A DNA stretch of 64,000 bases from Solea solea (taxonomy: Eukaryota; Chordata; Actinopteri; Pleuronectiformes; Soleidae), in NCBI RefSeq assembly GCF_958295425.1, contig NC_081145.1, positions 25,281,389 to 25,345,388 on the forward strand, read 5' to 3'. Every line of letters begins with the position of its first letter. Position 1 is the stretch's first letter. Positions 47,004 to 59,264 of the stretch are shown piece after piece. The notes under the pieces are model-generated. The model saw nothing but the letters and a program-made list of their open reading frames with translations, searched no databases and had not been told where the DNA came from. The position numbers and the translations under genes were made by a program.

Positions 47004-47260
47004 CTTCAGAAACTTCTCCGCAGATAGCGGGACGTGCTAAGAGTGGTGCTAAGTATGGTGCTAACAGCAGCAGCAGCAGCAGAAGGGCAGGACTCGCAGC
47101 TCTGCCAAAGACAGCCTCCTCACCCCACTCTCACTCAGCTGAGCTCTCCATTTTCACCCCGCAACTTTCACAACTTTCTCCCCCCGAAAGACCAACATGT
47201 CACATGTAGCGCTCCGTCCGTCACCTAAACTTGCTCTAAACGTCTCCCGCAGCTCCGCGT
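47004..47260 (-). other. pskh1: Probable PSKH1 non-coding first exon
   Basis: Read on the - strand, the sequence ends with tctgaag|GTGAGT, a consensus donor (GTGAGT at 47003-46998). The upstream 250 bases are locally CpG-rich in an otherwise AT-rich surround, as expected of a first exon. It contains a short upstream ORF and a (CTG)n run on - (47068-47085 as CAG on +). The 5' end is not defined by sequence. Confidence 0.45.
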
Positions 47261-47480
47261 TTCTGCCTTTAAGGTGTTTTAAAAACGAGAAGAGACGGAA
47301 AAAAACATGGAAACTGTCCTCGTCGTTTCTTTCGCTTCTTGTGGACGCTGTTTTTCTTTTTTTTTTCTTTTTTTCTCCTCTCCTCACTCAGGACCACCTT
47401 CCCAAAAAAATCCGAGAATCAGAAAAGTGAAGAGACGGAAATGCAACTCACAGCTTCCGGTTGGAAATTTCACAATAAAA
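47150..47480 (-). promoter_or_regulatory. Candidate PSKH1 promoter region
   Basis: A local rise in GC and CpG with no TATA box lies around the inferred first exon. On the - strand a CCGGAAG motif, the ETS-family core typical of housekeeping promoters, lies near 47454-47460. Beyond 47.5 kb the sequence becomes AT-rich and repetitive. Inference from composition and motif only. Confidence 0.4.
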
Positions 47481-47499
47481 TGCTTGTGTGAATTTTTTC

Positions 47500-48180
47500 A
47501 TTTTTAGAAGCAATTTTTAGTGCATTGTTATGGAAGAGTATTTGGGCCACATGTATTTTAAAAGAAAGTTAAAACAATAAAATACATTTAAACAGCATGA
47601 AATTTGAGATTTAATCAGAATTCTGTGATTAAAATCAGAAAGTCAGATGTTTGAGATTAAAACCAGAAAGTCATAAATATGAGATTAAAATCAGAAATCA
47701 AAATTCTGAGAAAAAAGTCAAATTCTGAGATTAAAGTCAGAAAGATGGACGACATAATTTATCTGACCGAGATTATAGAAGACCAGGGTTTATAGTTTCA
47801 ATCACTGGTTTCTCTCTTACAGTACGATGTCCATCTGGTCAATTTTGGTCATGTTTACAGTAGTTAATGAAGCACAGCGTGCTCTGTGACATGGACACCA
47901 CGTCACTGACAGTTCACTGGCTATAAGTGTAGGTGGACGTCCAGTGGACGAGGCCAAAAAACACCCGACGTGTAAATGTCCAAAACATAACCTCAAAGTT
48001 TGAGAATAGCAGTTCACAATCAGCTGGTTTTTTAATAGTTTACTGAATACATTATAGGATTATGAGACACTTAAGGGTTATAAATTAATGATAATGGGTT
48101 TGGACTTTAAAGCTTTAAAGTGCGGACTCTTACATATTAATAAACAAATGCTAATCTCCATCAGCCAAAAGTGGACACAC
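47500..48180. repeat. AT-rich DNA with GAGATTAAAATCAGAA-type degenerate tandem repeat
   Basis: Between 47600 and 47750 the sequence cycles through variants of gagattaaaatcagaaagtc and attctgagaaaaaagtca, a degenerate repeat I recall as common in fish. Confidence 0.6.
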
Positions 48181-48285
48181 ACATACACACTGCTGATGAA
48201 GCTTGTCAGAGTTTTTAAAACTGGTGTCTGGGGCGACATTCACACCGCGTACCAGAGGCGGCACGAGCGTTACATCAACGAGCAC

Positions 48286-48318
48286 CACATCATCTCGTAG
48301 AAGTGACGAGATGATGTG
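48286..48318. repeat. 13-bp perfect inverted repeat (hairpin)
   Basis: CACATCATCTCGT, loop AGAAGTG, ACGAGATGATGTG. It follows a GC-richer stretch that contains ggcggcacgagcg. Confidence 0.85.
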
Positions 48319-49094
48319 ATGACGTCGAGACAGAAGACTGGACCAACTTTGTGTACTTATTATGTTTAAAGAACTTTTATTTTCATTTGAAATACCTTAA
48401 CATAAACCAAATCTGAAGCCAGTTCTTAAAGGGAATTTTTTTATTGATGTGTGGCTGTATGAGCTACACGATCCACGTCTTCTTCTCTGCTCAAGGTGTC
48501 TCACATACAGGCCTGGTATATGTGCTGGAACCCACTGATGCAGACGGCAGTGGATCAACGTCTCTTATGTGCCGTAGAATATATGAAATCCTATTCCTAT
48601 CCTATTTCAGGTCTTTCATATTTTAGTTTAGTTTTCCCTCACTATCCCTTTTACAGTGGACTTTTATTTCGAAGGGCCAAACTCCTAGACTTCCTGTGTG
48701 TGTCTCCCTGTCTCGCGCCACCTTGACTGAGCTCCTCTTCCACCCAACTTCTTTTGTAGAGACGGGACGACCTCCCTCAGCTTGTGTTTCGACCCCAGTC
48801 AGTTCCTCACCGTCACTTCCTGGATACAGAGCGAAGTCTCTCTGACAAAGTGCTGACATCTCTGTTGGAAAAGTACTAGAAAGTCTGGGAGGCACTGCTT
48901 TTTTTTTTTTTTTTTTCTTTTTTTAATATATTTTATTTCCCAGCTCCATCAAAAGTTCATGTCCCTTTAGTCACAGATGAATAAACTCTTCATTTTACGT
49001 TATTCTCACCTGATGTGATTGTACCTCACAGACAACAACAACATGTGAGGGGATTTAAAAAGTGGACATGGACATTATATTTAGATACATAAAA

Positions 49095-49165
49095 CTTTTT
49101 CAGTTTCTATTCTATTCCATTCTATTCTAATCTAGACCATTCTAGTCTGTTCTAATCTATTCTAC
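49095..49165. repeat. (TCTAT)n-like degenerate pentamer tract
   Basis: Variants of TCTAT/TATTC/CATTC in tandem. Confidence 0.8.
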
Positions 49166-49336
49166 GAGGTATTGACACACTGTCATCCTGCCATGTCTGA
49201 TTTAATTCTGAGTAATTACAGTTACTCGCGTTACTGTAACTGAGTAGGTTTTTTGTGTACTTTTTTGTGTAAAATTTGTAATTTTAAGTATGTTTCTTTT
49301 AAGTACTGTACTTTAAGTACTGAGTAAAACAATGTT

Positions 49337-49543
49337 GACAGGTGAATGATGAGGACAGGTGAGTGAGTAAGACAGAGGAATGATAAGGACAGGGGAATGT
49401 TGAGGACAGGGGAATGATGAGGACAGGTGAGTGATGAGGACAGGGGAATGATGAGGACAGGTGAGTGAGTAAGACAGAGGAATGATGAGGACAGGTGAGT
49501 GATGAGGACAGGGGAATGATTAGGACAAGTGAGTGATGAGTTA
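49337..49543. repeat. 17-bp minisatellite GATGAGGACAGGKGARY
   Basis: About 12 units alternating GATGAGGACAGGTGAGT and GATGAGGACAGGGGAAT. Confidence 0.92.
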
Positions 49544-50886
49544 AAAAAAAGACTTGTTAAAAAAGAAACTAAGTAACTTTTACTCAAGCTACTTTTCTAC
49601 TTGTTAAATTTCATAAATGCAACAAACTATGTTTTATTTAATATAGATCTATATATAAACTTAATACATGATGTGTTCTTCATTTTATGGATCAAATAGG
49701 TTTTTGCGACTCCAGATTACATTGGTTTGGTTGGGTAAGGGACAAAAAATGGCTCTTTTAATTTACAGTATATTTTTTTCAGATCCCTGACCTAGACTAA
49801 TTAGTCCTCCATAGGTCTGCATTGCTTTTATAGAAGAAATAAAAGGAAGCTTGAGATTTCAACACCATATACGTTAATAAATAAATATGTCTTATTGTTT
49901 ACAGAAAGATCGTCTGAAGTTGTTAGAAAAATCCCCCAAAAACATCCACAACAAAATGAAATGAAACGAGTTGTTCTCTGGTATGTGTCACGGTTCGGTG
50001 TTTTCCTCGCATCGTCCAGAAACAGATGACAAACGTCTCCTGCAGACGTTTGTAGACAAAAATGCATTTCAGCTGCGACTCCTGCAGCATGAGCGGCTCA
50101 TTATGGAACAATGATGCTCCAATCTGTTAGTCATGGCAACTCCACATGGTGTCACTGTACACATAAAAGTCCCCGTCCAAGGCCGTCTCTGACGATAACA
50201 TCTGCCTTGAAGGGGTTTTATTAGGCCGGTTGTTTCTTTACAACACTCATACTTCCACTATTAAAGCATCCTGGGGCCTGAGGAGCATTTACTTTAACCC
50301 TGCGTTGTTGTTCATGAGCGAGGTGATAAAAGAGAGCACGGCCTTGACTCCAGCTTTGGCGGGATGGCGCGTCGACTGACCGTGACTCCTTCAGCCTGCA
50401 CAGGACGCCGCAGAGTTAGTGTAGACTTAGTAAGAGGGAGACAAATGTTCCTGGAAGACAGACAGAGAGACAGTAAAAATTCATCTTATGATGCCAATAA
50501 AGGTCCTTGAATTGGATCGAGGGGGTGAAAATGAGCGGGAGACGGATGGGGCGGAGGGTGACGGGAGGGAGACAGCGGATGACAGATGGTGGGTACAAGA
50601 CAGAAATATGGGGAGGGAGCAAGAGGAGGAGGCAGAGAGATGAGACAGCGGAGAGTAATCAAAATGGAAAGAGAGGGAGATAGAGAGAAGACAAAGAACG
50701 GGGATAAAAAAAAAAAGCAGAAGAAGCGGAGTCTCTGAGGTGCCAGTGCTGCCCAAACAGCCTCAGTGCTCCTCCTGTATCTGTATCTGCAGTGCAGCTG
50801 AGGTCAGGGCCTCTCCTACTCTGTCGTCCTCATGATTGATCACCTCTTAGTCACATTCTGATTAAGATGCTTCTATTGACACTTGT

Positions 50887-50906
50887 GTGTGTGTGTGTGT
50901 GTGTCT
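50887..50906. repeat. (GT)n microsatellite
   Basis: Ten GT units. Confidence 0.9.
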
Positions 50907-52249
50907 CTCTGCATCAATTGTGCTGTGTTTTTCCTCCTCAGTCCCGACACTCACTCTCCATTGTCATGCAACCCCTCCTCCAAAAGGTCAGGATCATCTT
51001 TTAAGATCTAGATTTGCTGACTGTTGTATTATTTATCCACACAGAGGAAGAGGAGATGCTCTATTAAAAGCCCAATTGACTCCGTCTGTGTCTCAGGCGG
51101 AGACACAGATGTTGGCTCCTCCCTCATATCTGTGTGTGTGTGTGTTTCAGTGTAAATGCTGCAGTGGATGAAATAAAGTGAGTTTACAGTGAGTGGACAA
51201 CTTTTGATGTGGCGTTTACAAGCGGCTCGGTGCAGTGGGGGAAACAGGAGAAAAATCACATCCGTCTTATTGGAGGATATTGCTATTTTTGTTCCCTCCC
51301 CCCCTCTTACTCTGACGGGGGGACTTCCCCCAGAGAGTGAGGCGTAGTAAAAAGAAAAAAGAAAAAAACAACAGAGAAAGCACTGCTGCACGTTGTCAGT
51401 ACAATCAGGTCATAGTAAACGCACTATTGATTGCCGGAGGCGCATTAATTCCCTGAGGGAATATTGTGTGAATATTCTAGTGACACCACAGGAGATAAAA
51501 ATATCACAGAATACTACTGCGATCGTTTGCAAGGATATCGTTGACCACCTCGGGCAAGATATTAGTTTCCTTCAGAACGTTCACAGTGATTATTCCACAC
51601 GCAGCCAGATTTTCATCTGGTCCCAGATTAAACTGGACATGTCTTAAATTCCTGTGCTAATAACTTTTTTTTTTTATTTATTTTTTTTTTTTAATCGTCC
51701 ATCCCATAAGTTACTGCTCATGCTGTGTCTCCATTTTTTTATGGCAGTTTTTTTTAAATCACCAGGGCGATATATTTCCCCCATGTGACAGATTCAAAGT
51801 CCCTTGTGTCCTTAAATTCAACTTTACAGTGGCCACAGCTGGACAGTCCCCAAATATGTCAAAAGAACATTTATAGAGGTATAAAAATTGGATTAAAAAG
51901 TTATAGTAAAAGTAAAAGGACCTTTCAAGTAAAACAATTTTGTATTTTCCTTCTATGTCATGTATTTGATTGGGTTGTACTGTTGAGATTAAAACCTTAA
52001 GACTTTTTTTCAAAAAAAGCAATAACTATGGGTGTGTTCCACCTATAGTCCACATTCCTGGTCAGACGTTCAAACCGGAACGCCCTCTTTAAATCAGATT
52101 ATACCAAAAATAAAAAACCCTCTGCTACTTTTACTGTAAATTGCACTTATTTGTGTTACATTAAGTCAGTCATAAACATAATAGTGTTTATTTAAATGTT
52201 GCTCCGCTGTTTGTGTGAGTAAAACACCGTGTAGAGCAGAGGTCTTAAA

Positions 52250-52565
52250 CAGTCACAGTCACGGAACAACAATCACTAAATACACCTGAGATTTTGGACA
52301 CGTCCTTTGCTAAATGTTGGAGATTAACGCATGTTTTTGGGATTTTTAAGTCTTTTTTAACTGATCTACAGTTCGGCATTGTTCGTTTGATTCTTGTGTC
52401 GGACGTCGCGCTCGTGACTCTTCCAGTGACGACACTCTGACCAATCAATCGGCTCAGCTCGCTTGGAACCTGTACTAAAAAAGTACCAGGTACCATCACT
52501 AATGAAAAAGCAATAGAGTCGAGTGGTGCTGGAACTGTGCAGTGGAAAAGCGCCATACCAACACA
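52250..52565 (+). mobile_element. GTACCAGGTAC-containing dispersed element
   Basis: Contains cggctcagctcgcttggaac, aaaaaagtaccaggtaccat and ctgtgcagtggaaaagcgcc. A related, diverged piece lies at 53920-54060 (gagctgagccgtgccaagct, atagaaaagcgtcatca). I recall this as a fish DNA-transposon family. Confidence 0.55.
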
Positions 52566-54724
52566 AAGAATTGTCCAGAAAAAAACCCAGTTTGATATGA
52601 TAAAGATTCTAATAAGCACCCGCCCCTGCTCTGCTGCTGTATACACACAACCACTCCCTCAGTCAGGTCTGATAGTTTTACTTGACAGGGCCAATATTAA
52701 GCTGAAGGATGTGTTTCTGTTCACGAAGACCAAACAGAGGCAGAGTTAACAGCAGTGAAATGACTATTTTCTTTCAGCAAACCCTTTTATGAAAATGTGG
52801 TTAAAATTTCAATACATTTTAATAATGAATATTTAGTGAATAAAAGAGTTGAGAAGATAGAGAGAGAGAGAGTGGAGACAGTCTTCTATAGTACTGACTG
52901 GAGAACAGCAGGTACATAGGTGTGTGTGTGTGCTGTGACTGTTAAAGATGGGGCTGAATGGCAGATCATCAAGCAGAGTGACATGCAGACACGGAGACAG
53001 TGACAGATGCAGCTAAAATTGAGCCAACTATCGCTCAGTGTTGGCGCTGAAAAGTGGGGTGACATGTAGAGGGGAGGAGGCACCACGCTCTGACAAATTT
53101 ACGTGAAAAGGAAAAGTTCCTGGAGTTAACCTTGAGGCCCGATAAACCACTTTAGGAGGAAGTGAATAAGAAACTACTGTGATGGAGTGCTTAAGAACTC
53201 CTCAGACATCGCAGTGTGGGTAGATGTTAATTCATTAGCTTGCTGCTTAGGGGACAGAGGAGTAGAGAGGCATGCACAGAGGGATCCACGGGCAGACAGA
53301 GATAAATAGAGCAGACGGGTCTCAGAGGGCGCAGACACAGAAAAAGAACCACAGTTTCTTCACTACAACAGCTTTAAAGCTGCAGAAGAAAAATACAGCA
53401 GTTGTTGATTTTCATCCCTGGATTGTAACTTTTTTTGGATCACGGTTCTCTGTCCTGAGTCCCATTCACTGCTTTGAACATGCAGCCTTAGATAACCTAA
53501 GAACATTTCCCCCTCTCTCTGAGGACTATGTTCAGACCGTTTTTTTTCCCCATCGATGTGAATCAGATCTGATGTTTTTCAGTCTCAGACAAAAGATGAC
53601 TAAACGTGGCGATATCTTCTGTCTTAGACAGGCCCACATCCGGCCTCTTAGTCACAGTCTCTGACAACAAAATTCAGGATGAACATCGTAGTGTGATTGG
53701 CTGCTGCTACGACCCACATCTGCTAAAGAACCAATAGAAATGCAGCATGAGATGAAGAGCAACAGAGACGGACAGAATGGAGGGAAAACAAAGATTAACT
53801 CAGTGGGATTCCAATGATTCAGTGCTTTCCCACTATGCACCGAAAACAACTGCTTTGACCGTCACTAGTCTGTGTGTTTGTGTCGCATATAAAACTTAAC
53901 GTTTCACGCAGCCGTGCTATGACGACCATAGTACCCAAGTGGAGTAGATACTATAGTAATGGAAAATTACATTTCTGACACCAAGCTGTGTGGAGCTGAG
54001 CCGTGCCAAGCTGAGTAATGCTACAACTGCATCATAGAAAAGCGTCATCACTCTCGTGTCTTGACCGATGATCTTGACGTGCATCATAGCTTGTGACTCA
54101 GTCGTCTGCATCAACGTTTATTAGATCCATGTCAGACAATGCAGTTCGCAATAAACTTATAAGATCTAACAGTTTATAGGAGGATTAAGACGATGTAGTG
54201 ACATGGTCCTGAATTCATGCAGGTTTTTTTGCCTACATGTATATTTGTGTGTGTGTTGTTGGCATTGACCGGTGCACAGAGATTGGTGGGTCGTGGGGTC
54301 AAATCCAGCGAGTCGAAGTACTGTCAATAACATGTATTCTGTGATTTGTGCTTTGCTATGCAGAAAATTAAACTGTTAAACTGTTGTTTGCCTGTGTCAT
54401 CACATACAGTATATGACTTTTAGAACAGTTGTATAAAATACAACTACATAATGTCTTTCGCTATTTAATCTAAAAATACAGAAATCTTATTTTAAGCCAT
54501 TACACCCATCCGTCGTACAAAGACATTGTGTATTCCATTCTTCAAATAAAATAAAAAAAATTTGCAACTTTGACCCCCCCCTTTTTTTAAGTCGCTTTAC
54601 ACTACGTAGAACAGCCAGGAGGAGGCGCTCTCTGGCTCTCTAGGATTGGTTGAAGTCCCCCCATCACAGATCAGATTACACTAAGCCTGAAAACAAAATC
54701 CAGAGGAGATGCAGGAGTCTAGTT

Positions 54725-54743
54725 CTCTCTCTCTCTCTCTCTC
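54725..54743. repeat. (TC)n microsatellite
   Basis: Nine TC units. Confidence 0.93.
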
Positions 54744-55020
54744 GAACGATGAAATTATTGATCAATAACAATGAACAAAAATAGGTTGCCCACCCCTGCT
54801 TTATTGGGTAGTTGTGTGCAGTTCATATTGATTCGACTGCAGGTAAAAAAATCAAATGCAGGATCGCTGCAAACACGGTGTGATTGGCTCAGTGTTGTGT
54901 GTTATTCCTAAAACACTGCACTGTCAGCAAAGGCCAGATAATGACCAAACCTCCAGCCTCAGTGAGAAGCAGCAGCGACGCTCACTGTATCTCAGCCAAG
55001 AGCCAGATGTCCATCAACAA

Positions 55021-55045
55021 AAAACAACAACAACAACAACAACAA
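55021..55045. repeat. (CAA)n microsatellite
   Basis: About seven CAA units. Confidence 0.93.
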
Positions 55046-55504
55046 CTCACTGAGGCTCTGACTTTCAGGGGTCTGTTTGCCTCTATGTCGTTTCCTTTCA
55101 AACTAACGCCAGGTAAAGTCTTAAATGTGTCATCAGGAAACACTTCTGAAGTCAAAAGTGTGGTCTGTCTCATATTATTCTAGATTTGTTTTCCCCTGGG
55201 CTGCACAAATGTAACAGAGGTAGATGAGAAAACAAGATATTAGCAACCTGTTCTCAGTGTATTCTGCCACAGTCTCTTGTTGATAGCATTTAGTTGGGAC
55301 AAAACTCTCTGGAAATACACCATTACACATACATACACTGCACCATGATGGGGATTCGGTGCATTTAGTGCGTTGAAAATTGCAATCCTCAACTTTGTCA
55401 AACATAAAACATACACACAGGTGGACCATTTTCACCAGATGGCTGTGATTTTGAACGTTCTGACGTGGTTCGATTGCGACATGACGATGTGTCCCTGTCA
55501 CTTA

Positions 55505-55766
55505 AAGCAGAGCTATGCAGGATTTTTACCCTAATTTAACAGCATCAGAGTCATTGTGATGCTGTTGTGGGGAGATTTGGGGGCCGTCTCCACTCCACTC
55601 TTCTGTCTGTTAGAGGAAAACCAGCCTTGCACAATCAGGACACTACACACACACATACCCTAGCCAGGTACCATCTATACGATCAAGGCAGTGATAGAAT
55701 TATTTTCATCATGGCAGAGCCGGTGAAAATTAAGCAAAGAAAAACGCTGTCAGAGGAATTTTAAAA
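55505..55766 (+). mobile_element. Truncated fish repeat with short MAEPVKIKQRKTL frame
   Basis: Contains agagctatgcaggattttta and accctaatttaacag, then an ATG at about 55711 opening MAEPVKIKQRKTLSEEF before a stop. The start resembles short basic ORFs found repeatedly in fish transposon-derived repeats. It is cut off by the array that follows. Confidence 0.45.
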
Positions 55767-55779
55767 ACACAATAGTAAG

Positions 55780-56218
55780 ATAAGATAACATAACAGAATA
55801 CAATATAACATAACATGGCATGACATAATATAACATGACATAATATGACATGACATGGTGTGACATATTATAATATAACATGACATAATATAATATAATA
55901 TAATATAACATGACATAATATAACATGACATAATATAATATAACATGACATAATATAACATGAAATAATATAACATGACATAATATAATATGACATGACA
56001 TAATATAACATGACATAATATAATATAACATGACATAATATAATATAACATGACATAATATAACATGAAATAATATAATATAACATGACATAATATAATA
56101 TGACATGACATAATATAACATGACATAATATAATATAACATGACATAATACAATATAACATAACATAACATAACATAACATAACATAACATAACATGACA
56201 TGGCATAAGACAACACAA
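55780..56218. repeat. (ATAACATGACATAAT)n complex array
   Basis: About 435 bases of TAACA/TGACA/TAATA pentamers arranged in longer 15-30-bp periods, ending in (CATAA)n. Stop-free frames on - (CYVMLCYVM...) are artefacts. It is followed by ttaatagtcccacggcaggg, a common fish repeat flank. Confidence 0.95.
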
Positions 56219-57369
56219 CATATTCCTTTAATAGTCCCACGGCAGGGAAATTGTTGTATGGATGTAACCATTATGTCAGTACGTCATAAAAAAACAACCC
56301 CTGATCTTTCTCTTTAGGGGAGGCAAATAATAAAGACAAGGATCCAAATTGAGTTTTAATGAAATAAAGGTCAGGACAACAGCAGCAGGATACTGATGTT
56401 TGTTTGTTTTCTCTTCACACTCATTCAGATTGTTTTCACTTCATATTTTCCCTTGTTCATCCACACAGACACACACCCACACACACACACACCTCCTATT
56501 GCTGTGTCTCTCTGTCCCCCTCCCTCGGCTTCCCACGAGGTTGGGAGCCACCGCTGTATGCGAGTGACAAATTTGCGGTCAAACCACGGACACAGCATCC
56601 AAAATAAGGATGTGTCAGGGGCGTATTTTGGCGCAGAATTTGTCACGTCGGTCCAGGAATAAAACACTGACGTACACTCGTACTCACCAGTGCTTTAAAC
56701 CTCAAACAAAGTCAAACATCAAAGTTCCCTCCTGTCACATCTGCAGAGGAGGAACAGAACAGCTCAATACCTCATTCCCCTGCATTTTAGCAAATGTGTT
56801 TGCCCTTCTCGTCCGAGCACTGGTCATTAGACATTAAAAGTAGCTTATGAGTTCATTACAGGCGCAATCATCATAATATAATCATCTTCTGTGCGATTTG
56901 GACACTGTGGAAAACCTCAAGGCAAAGAGAGAACCATGTGAGGGAACGTGGAAAACAACACCCACATAACTCGGCCATTACAGATCTATAATGTATTGTG
57001 TGATGACAGGCTGTCTGTTATCATACCCGGCATTAACGCGAGGTCAAACAGCAACAGTCATTAACAACGCGGAGTCGTACACAAGTCATCAACAACTACC
57101 CCACATGGAAATGATGCTTTAATTATACGTCGTGGTGAATATTAATAGCTAAACTACTACGTGACCGTCAGGTGCACGCAACAAAAAAACTATTTCACAC
57201 AGGGTAACGTGGTTAGCCGGTGGTTCAGTGGGATATAAAAAACACACGCCATGAAATATGTATAGCAGATACACGTTCTCCTCTAAGTTTCATATAGAGC
57301 TTCACTTCATGTACACATCATCATTACATATGCCGTTCACTGTATGTCGACGTTTTGGGGGAACAACAC

Positions 57370-57740
57370 AATATTAGAGTGATAGTTTTTAAGGTTTGCT
57401 CCACTTTTGTCACTGTTGTGACTGAAAAAAGGACATTTGTAAACCAAACACTCTCCCACCAGAGTCCATAGAGAAAAATCATCATTTTTTAGCTTGAGGG
57501 GACACAGGATCTGCCTGGTTTGGTGAGTTTGTGTCACACGGGTAAACCTGAATGAAGAATTCGACACCCAGTACACAAAACAGACAAACATTTGTATTTA
57601 CTGATGGAGTAAGTTGCACTATTGTGTTTCTCAGTGGGCTTTGGTGCAGGGGAGTAAGCAGTTTATACAGCAACACAAACTTCAGTTTCCAGTTGAAAAA
57701 AAGTCTCTCTATTGACAAGAAAAAACAAACATATTCTTAA
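57370..57740 (+). repeat. Second copy of the 36050-36490 dispersed repeat
   Basis: Shares ggtttggtgagtttgtgtca and ttccagttgaaaaaaagtct with the other copy. Confidence 0.6.
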
Positions 57741-58379
57741 GATATCACATACTTAAGCAGGCATATCATTTATTAAGTGGTTCTATAGGCACAGGGTGTC
57801 ACAAACTGCACCCAAGTGCAGGACAATTCAGGTTTTATTGCAAGCAAAAATCCTCTTAATGAATGAAACAAAGGCAGAATCAAGCAACAATAATAAAACA
57901 CGAACAAAGAAAGCAAAGCAAAAGGACTCAAAGGTAAAGTAAAAACCAACTTACTGAGATCAAATCCACGAGGGGAACAGGATACGAGGAGCAGAAAGTA
58001 AAATCTGACAGAGAACAAAGTTTATATACACACGAGGAAGGGGCGGGACAACGAGACACAGGTGAAACTAATTAGGGCGGGGCAGGTCATCAAAAAGGCG
58101 GGAAAGCAGACAAAGACCAGGGAGTGATAAAGTGACATAACACCAGTAACAGTAACTAAGAGAAAAATAAAACTCAAACCTAATCAGGAAATAATCCAGA
58201 TATATCAAAATACTACTAATAAAACAAAGGTCTGGTCTAGTACAGAGATACAGAGTCCCTGAAAACCATACTGAAGAAAAAAATATCCTCAAAATATACA
58301 GTGGGTAAACCAAAATAATGAAATATGTAAATATACAAACACAGTTTAAAGGTTTGCAGACTTGGTGATGTTTACATTT

Positions 58380-58835
58380 TCTGAAGAACAACACTTTCAA
58401 TTTTACATTTAGTTTTTTGTAAAATATCGATTTTATCCTACAATGTGTTGATAATAGAAAAATACCACGTTACAGTCAAAACTGTAAAATGTAAATTTTA
58501 TGACAGTTAAATCTAAAAAATTTTGATAATAGAAAAACATCTATTTTCTGTAAAATATAAATTTCATCGCCGTTAAATCTACAAACCATTTTTGTTCATA
58601 ATAGAAGAAAAACATATGTTACTAACAAAACTGTAAAATTTACATTGATTTTCTCTAAAATACACATTTTATGACTGTTATATCTCAAAAATTATTTAGT
58701 TGAAAATAGAAAAACATAGATTTTTGGTGTTAAATATACAAAACATCTATGTTGGTAATAGAAAAATACCATATGTTACCGTCAAACCTGTAAAATGTTC
58801 ATTTATTTTCTGTAAAACATTTAAATCTACAAATA
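58380..58835. repeat. Degenerate ~100-bp tandem repeat with ACTGTAAAATGTAAATTT and AATAGAAAAA
   Basis: Four to five diverged units each containing actgtaaaatgtaaatttt, atgacNgttaaatctaNaaa and gataatagaaaaacat. Confidence 0.75.
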
Positions 58836-59235
58836 TGCACATATTTGGTCTTCATCACTTCCAGGGCCCACAGACACCCTACATGTACATCAAACTGAAC
58901 CAATTGAAAACAAGCTGCTGCCATGGTGTCATTTCCCTCTCCTGTGGATATCTGATGATATTTAAGCGCTCTCTCTCTCTGCTGTTGCTGTTGTCCTGGG
59001 CCCCTGACACTCTGCAGCAGCAGCTTGTTGCGAGTCCCCACTTCCTTCTCCGTTGACAGCTGCTGGGATGAAGACGTAAAAACCTAGAGAGATACTGTGT
59101 AAAAACCAACACGCTGACGCTGATCCAGCAGTGAGTGTGCTGTGTGTTCTCGAGTGGGGGCAAAAACACAGCTTTCACTTTCGCCATCCATCCATCAGCA
59201 AACACACTCTCAGACTCTCTCTTTTATCTCTCACT

Positions 59236-59264
59236 CCTCCTCCTCCTCCTCCTCCTCCTCCTCA
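59236..59264. repeat. (CTC)n microsatellite
   Basis: Nine CTC units in a generally pyrimidine-rich stretch (59210-59430). Confidence 0.94.

Noticed and set aside
48088..48300. ORF ending YQRRHERYINEHHIIS
   Set aside because: No family match. The ggcggcacgagcg region looks like known fish repeat sequence, and no splice partners were found.
48463..48610. Possible exon coding HIQAWYMCWNPLMQTAVDQR
   Set aside because: Part of it (cagtggatcaacgtctc...tgtgccgt) matches a dispersed repeat at 36310-36345, so it is probably repeat-derived.
53272..53664. 130-codon + strand ORF
   Set aside because: No recognised motif, ordinary base composition, no splice-site support; expected by chance in 64 kb.
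55750..56271. Three overlapping - strand ORFs of 117-173 codons (CYVMLCYVM)
   Set aside because: Translation of the pentamer array in all frames; not a protein.
56425..56667. 80-codon - strand ORF (MLCPWFDRKFVTR...)
   Set aside because: No recognised family; overlaps a CA tract and lacks splice context.
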